A DNA stretch of 64,000 nt from JAJDTT01 sp022827025 (GTDB taxonomy: Bacteria > Acidobacteriota > UBA6911 > RPQK01 > JAJDTT01), in NCBI GenBank assembly GCA_965203535.1, contig OZ241897.1, forward strand, positions 3,782,001 to 3,846,000, read 5' to 3'. Position numbers and translations under genes: made by a program. Positions 17,006-24,655 of the stretch are shown here, in pieces (position 1 is the stretch's first letter; every line of letters begins with the position of its first letter). The notes beneath the pieces are model-generated. The model was not told where the DNA came from and did no database searches. It saw nothing but the letters and a program-made list of their open reading frames with translations.

Positions 17006-18622
17006 TCATGGCGGCGGATCCGCCATCAGCCATTCCGAGGAGAACCGGAAGGAAAAGATCTTGCTGCGCTGCAGGTGGAACCTGAGCTGGACGGTGCGGC
17101 CCTCCAGAGCCGTCAGGTCGAATTTCTTTCTCCAGGTCACGGTATGCGCGATCGCGTCTCCCCGGAAGGATTGGCAATCCTCCCGCGAATAACCGGGCAG
17201 GGGCTCGCCGGTCTCGGGATCCAGGATCTCCACCTGGATCGCTCCCTCGTCTCCCGCCGTCGACCCGTTCAGTCTCAGCCGGTTCCCGGAGAATTTCAGG
17301 GGCCGGGTGGTGAAGCTGCCCCGCCCCGCCGCCAGCGAGACGAAACCGTCCAGGCGAAGCACCGCCAGGTTCTGGGAACTCTCCTGGTTCTCCCCCCGGT
17401 TCACGCCCCAATGCCCCTTCTTGAACCCGGTGTAGTAGAGCCAGATCTCGCCCCGCTCCTCCCGGACCAGGGGAGGCTGGGCCACGAAGATCATCCCCGA
17501 GTCGTAGCTGCCTTCCGGGCCGTTGGGTATGAAGGGCCGGCGCTGGCCCACCCGTTGCCAGTTCGTGCCGTCGCGGCTGAAGGCCAACTGGATGTCGATC
17601 CGGTCCAGCCAGGGGTTTCGCGCCAGGTCCCGGCTGGGGGGCGTCATGGGCTCCATCCCCGGACAGATGTGATACGGGGTCAGGAACCCGATGTAGATCC
17701 CTTCGTAGAGCAGGGTCTCGAAGGTGTAGAAACCGCCGGTGCAGGGGGCGTCCTTCTCGTCCGGGGGGACCAGGATGTACTTCCGGTTCACCTCCACCGG
17801 ATCCTTCATCTCCGCGGGCGCGTCCCAGTTCAGAAAATCGGGACTGGTGGCGATCCCCGGGGTCCTCACCCGTCCCTCCCGCCTCGTGCCCTGAAACAGC
17901 GGATGGTCCTTGAAGATGGGCGGCCAGAGACGGATATGGGCCACGTAGAGTTCGCGCCGGGGGTCCCAGAAGAAGACCTGGTGGGTGTCGTTGTTCAGGA
18001 AGACCGGATTGATGCCGTCGTAGAGTTCCCAGCGGATGCCGTCGGGCGAATGGGCCGCCCAGACTCCGTTCACCTTGGGGTCCTTGCTGTTGTGGCGGTA
18101 GAGCATCTTGTACCGCTTGCCGGGATCCGGCTCGTGCGGGTCGCGCGCCACGCCCGGGGCGCGGGCCCCCACGCCCTTCCCGAAGACGAAATTGTGGTTC
18201 CGGGAGGGTTCTCCCCGGCACCAGGGGGAGTGGTAGTCGAACTGCCCCACCAGGGGCTTGTCCCAGTGCAGCCCGTCGCGGGACTCGAAGTAGCCGACGA
18301 AGTTCTCCGACCAGTTGTAGTTCACCACCTGGTGCCACATCTGGTAGACGCCGCGATCCGGATCGTAGGCCAGGTTGGGGGAGTTGCCGAAGTGCATGTC
18401 CGCCTCCCAGCACCGGTCCATCCGGATCACCGGGTTCCCGGCATATTTGAGCGGCTGGTTCATGATCCGGTAGACGCCCCGCATCGATTCGATGACGTGG
18501 TCGTCGAAGAAGAGCTGCTTCCGGGACCCCACGTCGACCGGATTGGCCCGGATCCCGGCTCCCCACACAACCAGAAGCAGTAACCAGCATTGAAGCCGAC
18601 GGAATTCCCTGCGGACGAACAT
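17006..18622 (-). CDS. Secreted beta-propeller glycoside-hydrolase-like protein
   Basis: 538 residues from ATG 18622, which gives a signal peptide (RRLQCWLLLLVVWGAGIRA). Mature start carries the family signature VDVGSRKQLFFDDHVIESM. Blade motifs include YFESRDGLHWDKP, VWAAHSPDGIRWELY and QLAFSRDGTNWQRVGQRRPF; the C-terminal beta-domain begins LRLDGFVSLAAG and ends RFHLQRSKIFSFRFSSEW. Closest paralog in the window is the gene at 33991-35616 (both have QPLKYAGNPVI and CPGMEP). Substrate unknown; carbohydrate-active role inferred. Confidence 0.88.
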   Translation of the reverse strand: MFVRREFRRLQCWLLLLVVWGAGIRANPVDVGSRKQLFFDDHVIESMRGVYRIMNQPLKYAGNPVIRMDRCWEADMHFGNSPNLAYDPDRGVYQMWHQVVNYNWSENFVGYFESRDGLHWDKPLVGQFDYHSPWCRGEPSRNHNFVFGKGVGARAPGVARDPHEPDPGKRYKMLYRHNSKDPKVNGVWAAHSPDGIRWELYDGINPVFLNNDTHQVFFWDPRRELYVAHIRLWPPIFKDHPLFQGTRREGRVRTPGIATSPDFLNWDAPAEMKDPVEVNRKYILVPPDEKDAPCTGGFYTFETLLYEGIYIGFLTPYHICPGMEPMTPPSRDLARNPWLDRIDIQLAFSRDGTNWQRVGQRRPFIPNGPEGSYDSGMIFVAQPPLVREERGEIWLYYTGFKKGHWGVNRGENQESSQNLAVLRLDGFVSLAAGRGSFTTRPLKFSGNRLRLNGSTAGDEGAIQVEILDPETGEPLPGYSREDCQSFRGDAIAHTVTWRKKFDLTALEGRTVQLRFHLQRSKIFSFRFSSEWLMADPPP

Positions 18623-18812
18623 GATTGAATTCTCCGTTGGACCGGCTCGATGTGTGCGGGATTTCTGACGCAACCCCGCGACTTGCAAAAACTCTACAGG
18701 GTCGCCGCCGCATTGTCATTTGATCGGACGGGAAAGGGCGGTAGACTTGGCGCAGGCGCCGTGGCTCCCATTGCCATGGCACTTGATGGATGTCGCGCTC
18801 CGGCCGGCCGCG

Positions 18813-18845
18813 GAGACGGGCGGCCACACACAAGGGCCGCCCCTA
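18813..18845 (+). repeat. Second-family REP hairpin
   Basis: GGGCGGCCacacacaaGGGCCGCCC followed by CTAC, 17 bp before the PhyH start. The same CACAAGGG..GCCCCTAC pattern occurs inside the element at 40236-40441. It sits in the 239-bp divergent intergenic region, which otherwise shows nothing I can assign. Confidence 0.6.
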
Positions 18846-18861
18846 CGCGAGAGGTTCAGTG

Positions 18862-19662
18862 ATGCATGAAGATCCGATGGACGTGCTCCGCCGCGACGGT
18901 TATGTGATTCTGAGATCGGTCATTCCGGCCGACAAAGTGGGCGCGGTGCGGCGAAGTGTCGCCGCTACGGTTCGCAAGCACACCAGCCTGCCCCTGCCCC
19001 AGGGATACGTCACCGGTTTCCTCCGCTTGAATCAGGCCATCGCCCCCTACCTGAACCATCCCCGGATCATGGCCGTCGTCGACGAGCTCTTCGGTGACAA
19101 CGCCCGCATCTCCATGCTCACCGGAACCATCAACGGCCCCGGACTTCAACGGGGGACCGTCCACGCCGACTGGCCCTACAACCAGGACCAGTTCTCCTGC
19201 GTCCGCGCCCCCTATCCCGACGTGATCTTGAACCTGGTGACCATGTGGATGTTGTCCCGGTTCACCCGGGCCAACGGCGGGACCATCGTGATCCCGGGCA
19301 GCCACCTGCGGAACCGGGCTCCCCGGAAGGGGACCGACCTGGATCCCGACTCGGTGTTCGAGGGGGAGACCCAGATCGAGGGAAACCCCGGCGACGTGGC
19401 CGTCTTCGATGCCCGGACCTGGCACAGCATCGCACCCAACGTGACCAACGAGGAGCGGGTCGGCGTCCTGGTTCGATACGCTCCCTGGTGGGTCAACCTG
19501 GGGCCCTTGCGCCCCGGCAGCCGCGACCGCAAGCAGATTATCGAGGACCAGGGCGGAGGCGACCACACCGATCCCAAGGTCCAACCCCTCCCGGAATCGG
19601 TCTACCAGGTTCTTCCCGCGGACGTCCAGCCCCTCGTCTACCACATGGTCGTACCGGACTAA
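18862..19662 (+). CDS. Phytanoyl-CoA dioxygenase family (PhyH) protein
   Basis: 266 residues from ATG 18862; the open frame upstream runs through a REP hairpin and is not coding. Opens with LRRDGYVILRSVIPADKV, typical of PhyH. Fe(II) ligands are visible: HAD in VHADWPYNQ and the distal His in ARTWHSIAPN, followed by an Arg (GVLVRYAPW) that would bind 2-oxoglutarate. Predicted Fe(II)/2-oxoglutarate-dependent hydroxylase, cytoplasmic; substrate unknown. Followed by a methyltransferase after a repeat-bearing 112-bp gap. Confidence 0.92.
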   Translation: MHEDPMDVLRRDGYVILRSVIPADKVGAVRRSVAATVRKHTSLPLPQGYVTGFLRLNQAIAPYLNHPRIMAVVDELFGDNARISMLTGTINGPGLQRGTVHADWPYNQDQFSCVRAPYPDVILNLVTMWMLSRFTRANGGTIVIPGSHLRNRAPRKGTDLDPDSVFEGETQIEGNPGDVAVFDARTWHSIAPNVTNEERVGVLVRYAPWWVNLGPLRPGSRDRKQIIEDQGGGDHTDPKVQPLPESVYQVLPADVQPLVYHMVVPD

Positions 19663-19667
19663 CCGCC

Positions 19668-19760
19668 GGAGCGGCGTCCTTCCGGGCGCCGACCTGGGAA
19701 GGGCGTCGGAGCGGCGTCTTTCAGGCGCCGACCGGGAACGGCGTCTTATAGGCGTCCCGT
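19668..19760 (+). repeat. Tandem 26-bp GC-rich repeat
   Basis: Two near-identical copies of GGAGCGGCGTCTTTCAGGCG plus CCGACC (19668-19694 and 19708-19733) and a third, degenerate copy ending near 19760. Each can fold (GGCGTC..GGCGCC). A separate short-repeat family from the GGGGGAC type; sits between the PhyH and methyltransferase genes. Confidence 0.6.
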
Positions 19761-19774
19761 CCCCCAAACCCCAA

Positions 19775-20509
19775 ATGAACCAATACGACACCATCGCCGA
19801 TGCCTACAGCGATTCCAAGCAACTCCCTTTCCGCGAGGTCATCGAGCGATACACCCTGTTCAAGATCCTGCGCGGCATCCGGGGAGCCAAGGTCCTGGAC
19901 ATGGCCTGCGGAGACGGCTTCTACACCCGCCTGCTCAAACAGGCCGGCGCCGCCCAGGTCACAGGCATCGACATCTCCATCGAGATGATCCGGCTGGCCG
20001 AACGGGAAGAGAGGATAACCCCTCTCGGCTGCACCTACCTCCACGGAGACGCCGCCGCATTCGAACCGGCGGAGCCGGTCGACCTGGTCGTCGCCACGTA
20101 CCTCCTGAACTACGCCCGAACTCCGGAGCAACTCCTCCGATTCTGCCAGGTCTGCCACGACGCCCTACGGCCGGGAGGACGCTTCGCCGGCGTGAACGAC
20201 AACGTCCGGAATCCCCCCGCGGGAACCCTCTCGTGGAAAAAATACGGCCTGCAGAAATCCTGCCCGCCCCGGCCGAAGGAGGGGGACGTCATCCTCTACA
20301 CCATCACCAACCAGGACGGCCAGCGATTCGAGTTCGAGAACTACTACCTCGAACCGCGCACCTACCAGCGCGCCTTCCGGGACGCCGGATTCCAGGACTT
20401 TCGATGGGTGGAGCCGGCATTGCACCCGTCCCAACACGGCAACCCCTTCTGGGACGATTTCATGGCCTCCCCGCCGATCACCGCCTTCACGGCGTCCCGG
20501 CCGGCGTGA
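19775..20509 (+). CDS. Class I SAM-dependent methyltransferase
   Basis: 244 residues. Motif I is VLDMACGDGFYTRLL, followed by VTGIDIS (acidic end of beta-2), YLHGDAAAF and VVATYLLNYA (motif II) and LRPGGRFAGVND (post-motif), so a Rossmann-type methyltransferase is clear. Similar to Methyltransf_11/25 enzymes; acceptor unknown. Cytoplasmic. Same strand as PhyH but separated by repeats; its end is 23 bp from the convergent lipoprotein gene. Confidence 0.93.
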   Translation: MNQYDTIADAYSDSKQLPFREVIERYTLFKILRGIRGAKVLDMACGDGFYTRLLKQAGAAQVTGIDISIEMIRLAEREERITPLGCTYLHGDAAAFEPAEPVDLVVATYLLNYARTPEQLLRFCQVCHDALRPGGRFAGVNDNVRNPPAGTLSWKKYGLQKSCPPRPKEGDVILYTITNQDGQRFEFENYYLEPRTYQRAFRDAGFQDFRWVEPALHPSQHGNPFWDDFMASPPITAFTASRPA

Positions 20510-20532
20510 AATCCTCCCCACCCGCCGCGCCG

Positions 20533-22149
20533 TCAGGTCCCGGCATAGAGAGCGTAGACCCGGATTCCAGCCACCTCCGCTCCCTCGAAGCTCACCTTGA
20601 TCTTGAAGGGTTTCTCCATTCCCGGGATCCTGTTCCCTCCCGGCCAGGAGACCGGCACCCGCAGCCCCGATTCCGTCACCACCGCGGCCTCCTCCCCCGA
20701 ATAGCCGTCCAGCGGCCGCTCCAACGCGTCAAACAGCTCCACCCGTAGCGCGGCGTCGCCGGACACTCCCTCTGCATTGACCCACAGCTTCGCGTCCCCA
20801 CGCGCCTCGACGGCGGCCGTCATGAAGGCCGCCGGAATCGAATCGTCCCGCACGGAGAAGGAGCCCAACCGGTCCCGCTCCAGCGTGGCCAGGCCCACTC
20901 CGCCCCGGGGCTCCAGCGACCCCGGGTCCCAGGTTCCGTACCAGATGTAGGTCTCCTCCCCCACGTTCTCGAACCCCTGGCCCTGAATCAGGCCGCCCTG
21001 GTCCCACTCGTGGTCCTCCCCGCGGCGAATGAAGACGAAGTCGGTGAGGGGCTCCCGGAAATGGACGCCGTCGTTGCTGACCACGAAACCCAGGTCCACC
21101 GTCCTCCCCCGCCAATCGGGCGAGCCGTGCCAGACGCCGTAGAGTCCCAGCAGCACGTTGCCCCGGTTCCAGACGCTGATCCCTTCGTGAGACTCTTCCC
21201 CGGAGCCGCTGGGGACCTTCTTGTGCTGTCCCTCCCGGGAGAAGGAGAGGGTCCCGGTGTGTTCCCACCGGACGAAGTCGGCGGAGCGGTAGGTGCCCAC
21301 CGACCGTCCCCACGAGTCGACCGCGTAGACCGGCCGGGCTCCCTGGCCCGAGGCGTGAAACAGCCCGTCCCACTTGTAGAGTCCCCCAGCGGCCTCGAAG
21401 TGGTCCGTCGGGATGACCGCGCTCTCCTTGGGCAGCAAGCCGTTCTCCGGAGTCCCGGGAACGGCCAGGCGCCAGCGCAGGCCGTCCCCGCTCACCGCGG
21501 GGGCCAGGGTCCCCAATCCCTTCTTCCCGTCCTCGTGCCACCAGGTGTGCAGCGACATCTTGAACTGCCGGGAGGGATCGGGATCTTCGGGGTCGTGGAT
21601 CACCTTCAGGTTGATGACTCCCAGCGGCGCCGGCTCCACCAGCACCAGGTTGTTGTCCCGGCTGCCGTCGTACTCCTCCAGTCCCAGCGCGGGGCGCGTC
21701 CAGTGGATTCCATCGGTGCTCTCGGCGTAGGCGGCGCGCCACTTCAGCGGGATAACGTCCACCCGGGGAGTCCACATCATGTCCTTCTCCACGACCGTGA
21801 AGGGATCGCGGCCGATGGCCACGTACCAGAGCTTGAACTTCCCCTCGTGGCGAACCACGGAACCGTAGAACTGGACCCCGAACTCGTCGGGCGTCCCCTC
21901 CGGTCCCCGGGGCAGCACCGGATTGCCGGGATGCTTGCGCGGCGGATGCAGCTTCAACCCGATGTTCTGGGTGAAGGGAATCGAATGGTTGTCGAAAGGA
22001 AAAAGCGAAGCCTCCGCAACGGTCGGGCGGCTTCCCACCAGCACCGTCACCCCGTCGGGACAATCGACGGCGGGCCCTCCCGATTGGCAGGACACCGCCA
22101 ACAAAAACCCGGGCAGCGCAAGAGCACGCACAAATACGGACAAACTCAT
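20533..22149 (-). CDS. Beta-propeller glycoside-hydrolase-like lipoprotein
   Basis: 538 residues from ATG 22149; the longer frame upstream is repeat sequence. N-terminus VRALALPGFLLAVSC ends in a lipobox (LAVSC), so unlike its paralogs this member should be lipid-anchored. Blade motifs: YAESTDGIHWTRP, HTWWHEDGKKG, TYRSADFVRWEHTG, VVSNDGVHFREP; also EDHEWDQGGLI and a C-terminal beta-domain. It lacks the QLFxDDH signature and is the most divergent member. Surface-exposed carbohydrate recognition or hydrolysis is plausible but unproven. Confidence 0.85.
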   Translation of the reverse strand: MSLSVFVRALALPGFLLAVSCQSGGPAVDCPDGVTVLVGSRPTVAEASLFPFDNHSIPFTQNIGLKLHPPRKHPGNPVLPRGPEGTPDEFGVQFYGSVVRHEGKFKLWYVAIGRDPFTVVEKDMMWTPRVDVIPLKWRAAYAESTDGIHWTRPALGLEEYDGSRDNNLVLVEPAPLGVINLKVIHDPEDPDPSRQFKMSLHTWWHEDGKKGLGTLAPAVSGDGLRWRLAVPGTPENGLLPKESAVIPTDHFEAAGGLYKWDGLFHASGQGARPVYAVDSWGRSVGTYRSADFVRWEHTGTLSFSREGQHKKVPSGSGEESHEGISVWNRGNVLLGLYGVWHGSPDWRGRTVDLGFVVSNDGVHFREPLTDFVFIRRGEDHEWDQGGLIQGQGFENVGEETYIWYGTWDPGSLEPRGGVGLATLERDRLGSFSVRDDSIPAAFMTAAVEARGDAKLWVNAEGVSGDAALRVELFDALERPLDGYSGEEAAVVTESGLRVPVSWPGGNRIPGMEKPFKIKVSFEGAEVAGIRVYALYAGT

Positions 22150-22184
22150 TTTCGCGATCTCCCTTTCATTACTTTCGACCCCAG

Positions 22185-22380
22185 GAGGGGGGACATTCTT
22201 GTCCCCTCCTATTGGAGTGGGGGTTTTCCTACCCCCACTCCCTCGGGGGGACTGAAAGTCCCCCCTCCTATTCGCCCAACTCCGGACACCACCGGAGCCC
22301 AGCGAAAGCAACCGCGGCGAAGAGGGGGACAAGAATGTCTCCCGTCCGGGTGCCCCATGTTTTTCGAAGGAGTGGGGGTT
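22185..22380 (-). repeat. REP-like cluster 2, left half (split by the intron)
   Basis: Hairpins A, D, C and linker B in minus orientation, then GGTGCCCCATGTTTTTCG and the first half of hairpin D (GAGTGGGGGTT). The second half of that hairpin (TTCCTACCCCCACTC) lies at 24298, beyond the group II intron; joined, they give the standard repeat sequence exactly. Confidence 0.9.
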
Positions 22381-22736
22381 GTGCGCCAGGCTAACTGGTG
22401 CAAGACAGGTGGTGAAAGTCCGCTGAAACGAAGGACTAGCCATCCGCGTTTCTCCGCGAGCCGTGCGTCGGCGTCCGTGAGGACGTCGGCGAAGCGTCGG
22501 TAGCGGTGCGTGTGGGCCGGGCCAATGAGCATCGAAAGCTCCTGGTTCGGAAGTGCCGAGACTGTAACCCCGGTCGAAGGCAACACCGGCTGGACCGTCA
22601 AGGTGAGGGTCAGCCGGGCTCCGCGGTGTCAAAGAACCCAGGCACGCACGCAAGTCTTGTATCGGGACCTGGGAGGGCTTCATTTCGCCCTGGTGGTCGA
22701 GCCAGGGCCGCATGGGAAAGGAGCAACCCGAAACTC

Positions 22737-24296
22737 ATGATGAACGGAACGAAGCAATCGGATTCATCCATAGTAGCGGTGAAGCGGGCGAACAAAGAGG
22801 GGAAACCCCCGGCGGAGCCGGTGGAGCGAAGGGATGGAACCAAGGGGAATTCGGTTGGCCAAAGCACGCGCCGGACGCAGAGACGGGGGAGCGTGTCCCA
22901 AGCGGCGGACCGGATACGGCGAGCGATCGCGAGAAACCCCAAGGAGCAACTGACCGCGCTGCTGCACCATATCACCGTGGACGCCCTGCGCCGCGCCTAC
23001 CTCGGACTGAGGAAGGATGCTGCGCCGGGGATCGACGGGGTCCGGTGGAAGGAGTACGGGGCGAAGCGGGAAGAGCGTCTGCTGGACCTGCACGGCCGCG
23101 TACACCGGGGCGCGTACCGAGCGCCGCCCGTCCGGCGGGTGAACATACCCAAACCGGACGGACGGACCCGACCGCTCGGGGTCACCGCGCTGGAGGACAA
23201 GATTCTCCAGAAGGCGGTGGTGGACGAGTTCCTGACGCCGATCTTTGAGGCGGAGTTTCTCGGGCTCAGCTACGGGTTCCGGCCCGGACGGAAGGCGCAT
23301 GACGCGCTGGACGCCCTGGCCTACGGGATCGAACGGCGGAAAGTCAACTGGATCGTGGACGCGGACATTCGGACGTTCTTCGACGCCATCGACCGGGACT
23401 GCCTGATGCGGTTCGTGGAACGGCGGATCGGAGACCGGCGGGTGCTGCGGCTGATCCGCAAGTGGCTGAAAGCCGGGGTGATGGAAGAAGGGACCTGGTC
23501 GGACTCGGGGAAGGGAACGCCGCAAGGCGCGATCATCTCCCCGGTGCTGGCGAACGTGTTCCTGCACTACGTGCTGGACCATTGGTTCCATCGGACGTGG
23601 CGCCCACGAGTTCCCGAAGGCGGAGCGATCCTGGTGCGGTATGCGGACGACTTCGTGGCCGGATTCCAGCGACGTGCGGACGCGGAGCGGTTTCTTCGAG
23701 ACCTGGGGGAACGGTGCGCCGAGTTCGGGCTGGAACTGCACCCGGAAAAGACGCGACTGGTGGAGTTCGGACGATTCGCGGCAGCGAATCGGCGGCGACG
23801 CGGGGAGCGGAAACCGGAGACGTTCGACTTTCTGGGGTTCACGCACTACTGCGCGAAGACCCGGAAGGGACGTTTCCGTCTGGGGCGCAAGCCAAGCGCG
23901 AAGCGGATGCACCGGACCTTGTGCCGGGTGGCGAAGCGGCTGTGGAGACTGCGACACGCGGATCACTGGGAGGTCGGGAAATGGTTGGGCCGGGTCCTGA
24001 GCGGCTGGCTGAACTATTTTGCGGTCCCCGGGAGTACGCGGTGGCTGCGAGGCTTCTGCTATCTGCTGCAACGGCGGTGGCTGCGAGTCTTGCGCCGTCG
24101 GTCTCAACGCGACCGCTTCAGTTGGAGACGGCTGCGACGGATGACCCAACTACTCTGGCCATCCGTGAGAATCCGTCACCCGTGGCCGACGCAACGGTTT
24201 GGCTGGCCGTTCACACCCAAGGTAGGAGCCGTGTGCTCTAACGGGCACGCACGGATCTGCGCGGGGGGCGGAAGGAAACTTCCGTTCCTACCGTGA
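22737..24296 (+). CDS. ltrA: Group II intron reverse transcriptase/maturase
   Basis: 519 residues from ATG 22737 (AAGGAG upstream). RT blocks: DAAPGIDGVRWKEY, VNIPKPDGRTRPLG (RT1-2), YGFRPGRKAHDAL, VDADIRTFFDAIDR, GTPQGAIISPVLANVFL, catalytic LVRYADDFVAGF (YADD), FLGFTHYC (GIIM). Domain X is WLNYFAVPGSTRWLRGFCY. The C-terminus (VGAVCSNGHARICAGGG) is translated across domain V/VI and the stop lies 2 nt before the intron end. No HNH endonuclease domain is visible, consistent with endonuclease-free introns. Performs splicing and retrohoming. Confidence 0.95.
   Translation: MMNGTKQSDSSIVAVKRANKEGKPPAEPVERRDGTKGNSVGQSTRRTQRRGSVSQAADRIRRAIARNPKEQLTALLHHITVDALRRAYLGLRKDAAPGIDGVRWKEYGAKREERLLDLHGRVHRGAYRAPPVRRVNIPKPDGRTRPLGVTALEDKILQKAVVDEFLTPIFEAEFLGLSYGFRPGRKAHDALDALAYGIERRKVNWIVDADIRTFFDAIDRDCLMRFVERRIGDRRVLRLIRKWLKAGVMEEGTWSDSGKGTPQGAIISPVLANVFLHYVLDHWFHRTWRPRVPEGGAILVRYADDFVAGFQRRADAERFLRDLGERCAEFGLELHPEKTRLVEFGRFAAANRRRRGERKPETFDFLGFTHYCAKTRKGRFRLGRKPSAKRMHRTLCRVAKRLWRLRHADHWEVGKWLGRVLSGWLNYFAVPGSTRWLRGFCYLLQRRWLRVLRRRSQRDRFSWRRLRRMTQLLWPSVRIRHPWPTQRFGWPFTPKVGAVCSNGHARICAGGGRKLPFLP
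24226..24257 (+). ncRNA. Group II intron domain V
   Basis: GAGCCGTG...CACGCACGGATC forms the conserved domain V hairpin; the catalytic triad appears as AGC near its 5' side. Followed by a domain VI hairpin (CGGAAGGaaaCTTCCG) and the intron end. Confidence 0.8.
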
Positions 24297-24297
24297 C

Positions 24298-24655
24298 TTC
24301 CTACCCCCACTCCCTCGGGGGGACTGAAAGTCCCCCCCTCCTATTCGCCCAACTCCGGACACCACCGGAGCCCAGCGAATGCAACTGCGGCGAAGAGGGG
24401 GACAAGAATGTCCCCCGTTCGGGTGCCCCATGTTTTTCGAGGGAGTGGGGGTTTTCCTACCCCCACTCCCTCGGGGGGGACTGAAAGTCCCCCCTCCTAT
24501 TCGCCCAACTCCGGACACCACCGGAGCCCAGCGAATGCAACTGCGGCGAAGAGGGGGACAAGAATGTCTCCCGTTCGGGTGCCCCATGTTTTTCGAAGGA
24601 GTGGGGGTTTTCCTACCCCCACTTCCCCACGGGGGACAGGAAAGTCCCCCCTCCT
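24298..24655 (-). repeat. REP-like cluster 2, right half
   Basis: Two further minus-oriented units (period ~185 bp) with hairpins D, C and A, the linker TTCGCCCAACTCCGG and the GGTGCCCCATGTTTTTCG block. Its right end runs into the 3' end of the sialidase gene and extends that reading frame. Confidence 0.88.

Larger units (their letters stand above)
22381..24297 (+). mobile_element. Group II intron (1,917 bp) inserted in a REP hairpin loop
   Basis: Starts with the group II 5' consensus-like GTGCGCC and ends ...CCGTGAC. It carries a reverse transcriptase/maturase gene and a recognisable domain V near its 3' end. The boundaries are fixed by comparison with intact copies of the repeat: exons GAGTGGGGGTT and TTCCTACCCCCACTC restore an unbroken hairpin D. 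About 350 nt of structured RNA domains precede the ORF. Same-strand mobile retroelement. Confidence 0.92.

Noticed and set aside
22737..24296. Reverse transcriptase as a retron or diversity-generating element
   Set aside because: Domain X, intron 5' GTGCGCC, domain V and exact repeat exons show a group II intron; no template/variable repeats or msr/msd structure.
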